Of a DNA stretch of 64,000 nt, positions 58,331 to 64,000 are shown in pieces (positions within the stretch are counted from its first letter, which is position 1; each line of letters opens with the position of its first letter). Source of the DNA: Clostridium homopropionicum DSM 5847 (GTDB lineage Bacteria > Bacillota > Clostridia > Clostridiales > Clostridiaceae); NCBI RefSeq assembly GCF_001263795.1, contig NZ_LHUR01000011.1:186001-250000 (forward strand). Reading direction: 5' to 3'. The position numbers and the translations under genes were made by a program. The notes under the pieces were generated by a model that was given only the letters and a program-made list of their open reading frames with translations, ran no database searches and had not been told where the DNA came from.

Positions 58331-58909
58331 CTATTTATGAACTAAAACTTTAACATTTTGATCTAGATAAGATTCATTCCATTTATTTATATACACAAAA
58401 TCATATGTGTCTTTCTTAGGATGATGAGGTTTTTCCTCCTCTTCTTCCTGTGCTATTCCTAAAGGTGTCATTGCTACTACTCTCAAATTGTCTGGTATTG
58501 CAAGAATTTCTTTAACTTTCTTTTCATCAAAAGCTCCAATCCAGCAAGTACCATATCCTTCTTCTGTTGCAGCAAGTATAAAGTGTTCCATTGCTATTGC
58601 ACAATCAACTAAATAATAATCCTTACCTTCCATACTACCAGATGCATGTGGATCTGCTACTATTATAGCTGTCATTGGAGCATTTGAAACTGCTCCTGCT
58701 GCAGAACTGCTTTTGTTCATAATTGCATTTGCTAACTTGTCCTTTATCTCATCCCTATCAACAAAAATGAACCTGTAACCATTTGTATTTTTCCAAGAAG
58801 GGGACATCATTGCTGCATCAATAATTTTTGATAACCTGTCTCTATCTATTTCAGCTGGTTTGTATTTTTTTATACTTTTTCTAGATTTTATTACATCATA
58901 AAATTGCAT
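58331..58909 (-). CDS. Nitroreductase-family FMN oxidoreductase
   Basis: A 192-residue FMN-dependent oxidoreductase. The N-terminus FYDVIKSRKSIKKYKPAEID and AAMMSPSWKNTNGYRFIFVD are the FMN-binding signatures; CAIAMEHFILAATEEGYGTC and WIGAFDEKKVKEILAIPDNL follow. The C-terminal end has a cluster EEEEEKPHHPKK. Electron acceptor and substrate are unknown. The frame extends to 58951, but the ATG at 58909 follows AAGGAG and begins the conserved MQFYDVI. Confidence 0.9.
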   Translation of the reverse strand: MQFYDVIKSRKSIKKYKPAEIDRDRLSKIIDAAMMSPSWKNTNGYRFIFVDRDEIKDKLANAIMNKSSSAAGAVSNAPMTAIIVADPHASGSMEGKDYYLVDCAIAMEHFILAATEEGYGTCWIGAFDEKKVKEILAIPDNLRVVAMTPLGIAQEEEEEKPHHPKKDTYDFVYINKWNESYLDQNVKVLVHK

Positions 58910-58989
58910 AATCTCACGCTCCTTCTTTATTATTATTTCTAGTAGGAGCAATTATTATTCAGATATGGTTTATTAAAAAAATCCAATAT

Positions 58990-60144
58990 CTACCTAAACA
59001 ATTTTTCTAATGAACTATGCAATTGATCAATTATTTTATCCCAATTGAACTTTTCATAACAAATATTATAAGTACTGAAGGAGCTTTCTCTTAAATTAGT
59101 TGAGGCTATAAAACTTTCTATTTTTTTTGTTAGTTCTTTTGTATTCTCTGTCTCCACAACTGCTCCATTTTCCTTGCCAATTAATTCTCTTGCAATGCCT
59201 ACATCTGTAGAAACTATTACATTGCCTAAAGCTGCAGCTTCAATAAATGCAATCCCAAAGCTCTCAAACCGTGAAGTTAATGTGAATATCTTAGATTTTT
59301 TATATAGCTTGAACAATTTTTCCCTGCTTTTTATATCTCCTTTAAATTCAATCAAATTCCTCAATTCAGGATTTTTCATCAAAAAATTTTCTAAATACTT
59401 ATTAAAACCTTTCTCTATAGGTCCAGCAACAACAAGCTTCCAGCCAGAATTCTCTATATTATTAATATTTTTAAATGCCTCAAGCAGCATCTCAGTATTT
59501 TTTTCTTCTGTTCCAACTCTTGCTACACTAAGGATTATATTTTCTTTAGAATCAAAATTATAGTTTATCTTTTTTCTTTCCAAATACTCAAAATCAACTC
59601 CATTAGGAATATGTATCATCTTATCTTTTTGCTTTGGCAATATATCTTTTAATTTTTTATATAATATTTCCTGCTCTATACTTATAAGATCCACTTTATT
59701 TAAATACTTATTTAAATAATAATATTCCAACATATTAAGGGATAAAATTTTTTCAACCAGTTTATGACTGCAATCTAACTTTAGATATATTTTCCCCTTA
59801 GGATTAAAAAACTTATATGTATAAGCATACACCAAAGAATACATGGTTACATGAAATATTTGAAGTATATCTATGTTTTTTGCTTCTTTTTTTAAATATA
59901 AAAATCCATCTATACTATAGTTATTAAACTTTCGTGGTAAAAAATCTATTTTTAGACCTGAAACTTCTTCTTTTAAATAAGAATATTCATCTAAATTATA
60001 ACAAACAATTTTTGAGTCATAATTAAATAATTTATGCAGCTTATAAGGAATCATTCCCATTTCTTTAACTAGATTTACATTTCTAGTATTGGGATATAAT
60101 ACGCAATATCTCAAAATAACCACCTTCTTATCAGGATTATTCAT
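58990..60144 (-). CDS. Glycosyltransferase family 4 protein
   Basis: A GT-B fold glycosyltransferase of 384 aa. The C-terminal half has VARVGTEEKNTEMLLEAFKN, VVAGPIEKGFNKYL, FTLTSRFESFGIAFIEAAAL and VIVSTDVGIARELIGKENGA, the usual donor-binding pattern (E-x7-E at FESFGIAFIE). It probably adds one sugar to an exopolysaccharide repeat on the cytoplasmic face. The ATG overlaps the flippase stop codon by one base; a TTG at 60114 with AAGGTGG upstream is another possible start. Confidence 0.9.
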   Translation of the reverse strand: MNNPDKKVVILRYCVLYPNTRNVNLVKEMGMIPYKLHKLFNYDSKIVCYNLDEYSYLKEEVSGLKIDFLPRKFNNYSIDGFLYLKKEAKNIDILQIFHVTMYSLVYAYTYKFFNPKGKIYLKLDCSHKLVEKILSLNMLEYYYLNKYLNKVDLISIEQEILYKKLKDILPKQKDKMIHIPNGVDFEYLERKKINYNFDSKENIILSVARVGTEEKNTEMLLEAFKNINNIENSGWKLVVAGPIEKGFNKYLENFLMKNPELRNLIEFKGDIKSREKLFKLYKKSKIFTLTSRFESFGIAFIEAAALGNVIVSTDVGIARELIGKENGAVVETENTKELTKKIESFIASTNLRESSFSTYNICYEKFNWDKIIDQLHSSLEKLFR

Positions 60145-61571
60145 TACTTGTTCTTTTTTACTAGAACTTTCAATTCATTAATAGAAATATATTTAAAGTA
60201 AATTACTGAATAAAAGTAAACTACTACAGCTAAAATTATGTTTATTATAACATTTATACTATAGTAATTCATAATAAGTATTACCCCGCTCATTATTAAT
60301 ATTGGCAAAATCAATTTTACTGAATTAGAAAAATAGTTTGTTAAGACAACTGTTTTTGAATGTTTCTTCATAACTATAAAATTAATTAATTCTGAGATTA
60401 CTGTTGTAACTGCTGCTGCTACTATTCCAAATTTAGGAATGAAAATTATGTTTAAAATTAGGTTTGCCAGTGATGAAATAACCACACTCTTTAAATATTT
60501 TCTCTCCATATTCCAAGCATTTAAACTATATCCATAGGTCTCCCTCATAAATAAAATGAATATATAAATTAACAATATTATAAAAGGTAAATATGCTTCA
60601 GCGTATTTATCACTAAAAAGTAAAATTATTATATCCTTAGATAGAAGTATACCTCCAATAGTTATTGGAAATCCTAAAAGCATTACCACTTTACAAATAT
60701 TATTTACTATATTCTGAAGTTTAGAAATATCTTTATTATTGAAATATTCTATTAACAAAGGAAAAAACGGAACATAAATTACTGCAATCAAGTTGATTAA
60801 AAAATATATAATTTTATAAGCAGAGGAATATATTCCAAGTTCATATTCACTCCTTGTAAATCCGATTATAATAGTGTCTAAATTCATATTAATCATAGAT
60901 AGAAGCCCAGATATTAAAAAAGGTGTACTTTTAATCACATATTTTTTTATTTCATACTTATTTAATCTAATAGCAATCCTGATTTTCTTTTTTACTCTAA
61001 TAATGTACCCTTGATAAATAACTCCTAAAATCAATCCAATTAAAGTAAAAATAGGAATATAAAATATTCCTTCTTCTCCCTTTATAAATATAAGTGATAA
61101 TATAAGAGGTATTAAGCTTTTTATGATATTGTAAATGCCATTATGCTGCATTTCTTGAAGCCCTGAAAATAGCCAATCTATATTAAATGCCAAAGGTAAA
61201 AGTGTACAGCCAAAAATAATAAGTAAATTTCCAAAGGTTACGCCTTTATTAGATAAAATTCCTATGGCAATTATAATTAGAAAACAAATAGCAGCAACAA
61301 TTATTCTTATAATACTAATATACCCAATTAGTTCTCCAGCTTTATCTTTATCTTTTGATACTTCTTTAGTCCCTAGCGTTTGAAACCCAAATAGTGTAAT
61401 CATAGTAAAATACACTAATATAGATTGTGCTAGATTAACTATTCCAAAGCTTTCTACACTTAGTACCCTTGCATAGTATGCTATTTGTATAAACATTATA
61501 AATTGAGCTAAAAAGCTCGATAATCCTATGGATAAAAGATTTCTAGCAACTCTATTAATATTTAACACCAC
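60144..61571 (-). CDS. Polysaccharide flippase (Wzx, MATE-like family)
   Basis: A 475-residue membrane protein with 12-14 helices. It begins RNLLSIGLSSFLAQFIMFIQ and contains FGIVNLAQSILVYFTMITLF, FGFQTLGTKEVSKDKDKAGE and WLFSGLQEMQHNGIYNIIKS, all typical of Wzx-type exporters of lipid-linked repeat units. It belongs to the exopolysaccharide cluster with the sugar transferase, WecB-type transferase and ligase/polymerase. The start is a GTG overlapping AGGTGG. Confidence 0.92.
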   Translation of the reverse strand: MVLNINRVARNLLSIGLSSFLAQFIMFIQIAYYARVLSVESFGIVNLAQSILVYFTMITLFGFQTLGTKEVSKDKDKAGELIGYISIIRIIVAAICFLIIIAIGILSNKGVTFGNLLIIFGCTLLPLAFNIDWLFSGLQEMQHNGIYNIIKSLIPLILSLIFIKGEEGIFYIPIFTLIGLILGVIYQGYIIRVKKKIRIAIRLNKYEIKKYVIKSTPFLISGLLSMINMNLDTIIIGFTRSEYELGIYSSAYKIIYFLINLIAVIYVPFFPLLIEYFNNKDISKLQNIVNNICKVVMLLGFPITIGGILLSKDIIILLFSDKYAEAYLPFIILLIYIFILFMRETYGYSLNAWNMERKYLKSVVISSLANLILNIIFIPKFGIVAAAVTTVISELINFIVMKKHSKTVVLTNYFSNSVKLILPILIMSGVILIMNYYSINVIINIILAVVVYFYSVIYFKYISINELKVLVKKNK

Positions 61572-61577
61572 CTATGC

Positions 61578-62303
61578 TTATTTTCTTTTGTTAAAATATT
61601 TACTAATCACAACTCTCATTAAAAATTTAGGTATATAAATAAGTCTCTTAATTCTAAAGGGCTCATTAGCAACTCTATATAACCACTCTAATCCTAAGTT
61701 TATCATCCACTTCGGAGCTCTTTTTACTTTACCTGCAAAAACATCAAAGCTTCCTCCAACCCCCATAAACACTTTACATGGTAGAGTTTCAAAGAACTTT
61801 GAAATAAAAATTTCCTGTCGTGGGCAACCCATTGCAACAAAAATAGCAAAAGGTTTTTTTTCTTCAATATCCTCAATTAATTCCTGGCAATTATTTAAAT
61901 CAAAATATCCGTTTTTACTTCCTAGAATTTTTAATTTGGGATACTTAATAATCAAATTAATTATACATTCCTTTAATACTTCTTCCTGTGCTCCTACTAA
62001 GTAAATTCCCTTCCCCTCTGCCTCACAGTTTTTTATAATTTCTTCCATAACTTCTATTCCAGCAATTTTCTCTTTTACCGGTGTATTTAATATTTTAGAT
62101 GCAATAACAGTTCCAACTCCATCTGGTATTATCACACTTTTGGAATCTATATATAATGCCTTTAACTTTTCATTATACATTCCCATGTACAATACCTCTG
62201 GATTACCAGAAATAATATTTATTTTATTTGCTTCATTTATCAGCTTTAATAAATTTACTTTAGTTCCACAAAAAATTTTATATTCTAGTATTTTAATAAA
62301 CAT
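61578..62303 (-). CDS. WecB/TagA/CpsF-family glycosyltransferase
   Basis: A 241-residue GT26-type enzyme. The signature sequences are IISGNPEVLYMGMYNEKLKA, IIPDGVGTVIASKILNTPVK, AGIEVMEEII, FAIFVAMGCPRQEIFISKFF and VGGSFDVFAGKVKRAPKWMI. Relatives transfer N-acetylmannosamine (or its uronate) to lipid-linked GlcNAc. The frame extends to 62351, but GGAGG lies 4 nt before the ATG at 62303, the better start. Confidence 0.92.
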   Translation of the reverse strand: MFIKILEYKIFCGTKVNLLKLINEANKINIISGNPEVLYMGMYNEKLKALYIDSKSVIIPDGVGTVIASKILNTPVKEKIAGIEVMEEIIKNCEAEGKGIYLVGAQEEVLKECIINLIIKYPKLKILGSKNGYFDLNNCQELIEDIEEKKPFAIFVAMGCPRQEIFISKFFETLPCKVFMGVGGSFDVFAGKVKRAPKWMINLGLEWLYRVANEPFRIKRLIYIPKFLMRVVISKYFNKRK

Positions 62304-62316
62304 ATTTCCTCCTACT

Positions 62317-62970
62317 TCAAAAGGCACCTTCCTTTTTAAATACATTTTCAACTGTTTTAAATATAATCTTTATATCATAGATTGCAGAAAAGTTTTTTAT
62401 ATAAGTTAAATCATAATAAACTGTTTTACCTAATTCTATTTCTCCTCTTCCGCTTATCTGTGCAAGTCCAGTTATTCCAGGTAAAACTAATAAACGCTGC
62501 TTATATTCCTCTGGATAAAAGTTTACAACTTCTGGTATTTCAGGTCTTGGTCCAACTAAACTCATATTACCAAATAAAACATTAAACAATTGAGGAATTT
62601 CATCTAAGCTGCTTCCTCTTAAAAATGCACCAATTTTAGTTATTCTATTGTCATTTTTGCTTTGGAAAACAAAGTTTTCGATATTTTCACACTCTAAAGC
62701 CAGTTCTCTCTTTTTCTCTGCATCTATTACCATTGTTCTAAACTTATAAATTACAAAAGGTTTGTTATCTTTCCCAATTCTAACTTGCTTAAACAGGCTA
62801 GGCCCCTTAGAATCAAGCTTAATAGCAATAATTATAAGTATAAACACAGGCAACAAAAGGATAATTCCTATAAGAGATAAAATTATGTCTAATATTCTCT
62901 TTAAGATAAATTGACCTTTCTTTCTATTTATATCTTTCTCTATATCAATCTTTATACTTTTAGCATCCAT
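62317..62970 (-). CDS. Undecaprenyl-phosphate sugar phosphotransferase (PglC/EpsL-like)
   Basis: This enzyme starts exopolysaccharide synthesis by moving a sugar-1-phosphate to undecaprenyl phosphate. The 217-residue protein has the re-entrant membrane helix KRILDIILSLIGIILLLPVF, GPSLFKQVRIGKDNKPFVIY, KFRTM, SLDEIPQLFNVLFGNMSLVG, PRPE and LPGITGLAQISGRGEI. It is the short (monotopic) form, without the multi-helix N-terminal domain of WbaP. GGGGG precedes the ATG. Confidence 0.95.
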   Translation of the reverse strand: MDAKSIKIDIEKDINRKKGQFILKRILDIILSLIGIILLLPVFILIIIAIKLDSKGPSLFKQVRIGKDNKPFVIYKFRTMVIDAEKKRELALECENIENFVFQSKNDNRITKIGAFLRGSSLDEIPQLFNVLFGNMSLVGPRPEIPEVVNFYPEEYKQRLLVLPGITGLAQISGRGEIELGKTVYYDLTYIKNFSAIYDIKIIFKTVENVFKKEGAF

Positions 62971-63018
62971 ATAAAAACCCCCTGATGTTCCTATTACAAT
63001 GTACTTATATTTTATATT

Positions 63019-64000
63019 TTATCTTATACATATTTTATTATAATTAATTGCTTCTGAAATAGCTACTATAATCCAAAAACAAGAAGTAATTTTGGGTACA
63101 AATAACAAATTATCAGAAATATTCATAAAATAAAAAACTATAGTTGAGATAAAAAATCCTATATAAAATAATCTAAAGTATTCATTCTTAAGCTTATGAG
63201 TTAGTTTATTTATTTTATATATTATAGACACCAATAAGCCTAAAAAAGAAGCTATACCAAATATACCTAATTCGCTTTGTATTTTTAAATATGAATTATG
63301 TGCAGGAAAATTAGTATGATGATTATAATCTAACTCTGGATATTTTTTTACATAAGCGCCATAAAGAGTATAATAATTTCCGTTGCCTACACCTTTAATA
63401 GGATGGTCTTTTATCATTTTTATAGCAATTTCCCATAGTTTAACCCTTGGATCTTGAAAAATCAATTTAAAGTCCATAGCTCTAGTCCTTATTTGTGGAA
63501 TTAATATGGATAATCCTAAGGCGGAAATCATAATAAATAATATTCTCCAATTATATACTATGACTAAAAGAAAACCTCCTAATAATAATCCAAGCCATGC
63601 ATTACGTGAAAATGTAAGAATAATAGTAATCAAATTCAAAAAAACTGCAATTATATATATTGTTTTTTTATTTTTATCCTTTTCATATATGCCGAGCATT
63701 ATTAAAGGAAAAACAATTAGGAGTAAAAACGCTCCTAAGGTATTTGAATTGTCTAAAGTCGAGGTTATTCTAATAGCTACAGAATATTTAGAAGTATTAT
63801 ATATAAACTCTTCCCCAAGCCCAATTCTTGTAAAGTACTGAATTATTCCAAAAACACTTACAATAATGCTTGTAAATATATATGAAAATATAAGTTTATT
63901 TACTCTAGCTTCGGTTTTTATTTCTAATTTAATAATAAAATATAATAATATATATGAAATAAATCTTAAGGTTTCACTTATTGCTAAAGCTTTATCAGAA
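63019..64000 (-). CDS. O-antigen ligase/polymerase (Wzy_C) membrane protein, 5' end outside window
   Basis: The frame is open from 63019 to the window edge, so 326 residues are visible and the N-terminus is missing; the ATG at 63699 is internal. It is a multispan membrane protein. The Wzy_C signature region is present: FSRNAWLGLLLGGFLLVIVY, then GVGNGNYYTLYGAYVKKYPE and PAHNSYLKIQSELGIFGIAS. Upstream text such as TSTLDNSNTLGAFLLLIVFP is also usual for this family. It is probably the polymerase of the exopolysaccharide cluster. Confidence 0.88.
   Translation of the reverse strand, partial: SDKALAISETLRFISYILLYFIIKLEIKTEARVNKLIFSYIFTSIIVSVFGIIQYFTRIGLGEEFIYNTSKYSVAIRITSTLDNSNTLGAFLLLIVFPLIMLGIYEKDKNKKTIYIIAVFLNLITIILTFSRNAWLGLLLGGFLLVIVYNWRILFIMISALGLSILIPQIRTRAMDFKLIFQDPRVKLWEIAIKMIKDHPIKGVGNGNYYTLYGAYVKKYPELDYNHHTNFPAHNSYLKIQSELGIFGIASFLGLLVSIIYKINKLTHKLKNEYFRLFYIGFFISTIVFYFMNISDNLLFVPKITSCFWIIVAISEAINYNKICIR

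Overview
The window comes from a low-GC, spore-forming, motile anaerobe, most likely Clostridium sensu stricto. The evidence is the single-chain pyruvate:ferredoxin oxidoreductase, the spoIIA-sigF and spoVAC-AD-AE block, the SCIFF peptide with its radical SAM maturase, the FliY/CheC/CheD type of chemotaxis system, and the local gene orders recJ-apt-rel and ruvA-ruvB-queA-tgt-yajC. Almost every gene lies on the minus strand, so transcription runs from high to low coordinates. The species cannot be fixed from the sequence alone.

Positions 1-13,900 hold motility and chemotaxis. A DUF342/FapA-like gene leads a long operon (cheW, cheD, cheB, cheR, cheA, cheC, cheY, cheW, fliM, fliY) that ends in a terminator. 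A good sigma-28 promoter then drives flgM-flgN-flgK. A partial four-helix-bundle gene of the 23S rRNA intervening-sequence (IVP) family follows flgK and is bordered by 7-bp repeats. Positions 13,900-22,700 carry metabolic genes: an aminotransferase, an HAD phosphatase, a DUF1292 protein, PFOR, GlyA, a two-part ThrE-like exporter and a CsoR-family regulator.

Positions 22,800-31,400 hold a 6S RNA downstream of aspS, then hemZ, a metallo-hydrolase, dtd, rel, apt and a RecJ-like protein that is truncated and has lost metal-binding residues. Positions 31,500-41,800 hold secF-secD, the SCIFF pair, a TIGR04086 membrane protein, yajC, tgt, queA, ruvB, ruvA, a BofC-like gene and a ferritin-like protein. 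Positions 41,900-52,000 carry a DUF4190 protein, yebC, yigZ, a HEAT-repeat protein, a MocR regulator, a nucleotidyltransferase, an HflX with an N-terminal JAMM-like motif, a 21-codon remnant resembling the start of hpt, and a class A penicillin-binding protein. Positions 52,000-57,500 are the sporulation block plus an orphan adenine methyltransferase. Positions 58,990-64,000 are an exopolysaccharide cluster that runs off the window.

The signals most worth a second look are: (1) a dispersed element with heptamer repeats and terminal palindromes, two near-identical copies and one core-only copy, possibly related to the repeats beside the IVP-family gene; (2) the catalytically degenerate RecJ-like protein; (3) the sigF start codon, whose only Shine-Dalgarno sequence is 28 nt away with two competing hairpins; (4) the 6S RNA and its alternative 3' fold; (5) the JAMM-HflX fusion; and (6) the orphan methyltransferase beside spoIIA. 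No CRISPR array, prophage, tRNA, rRNA or transposase gene was seen.
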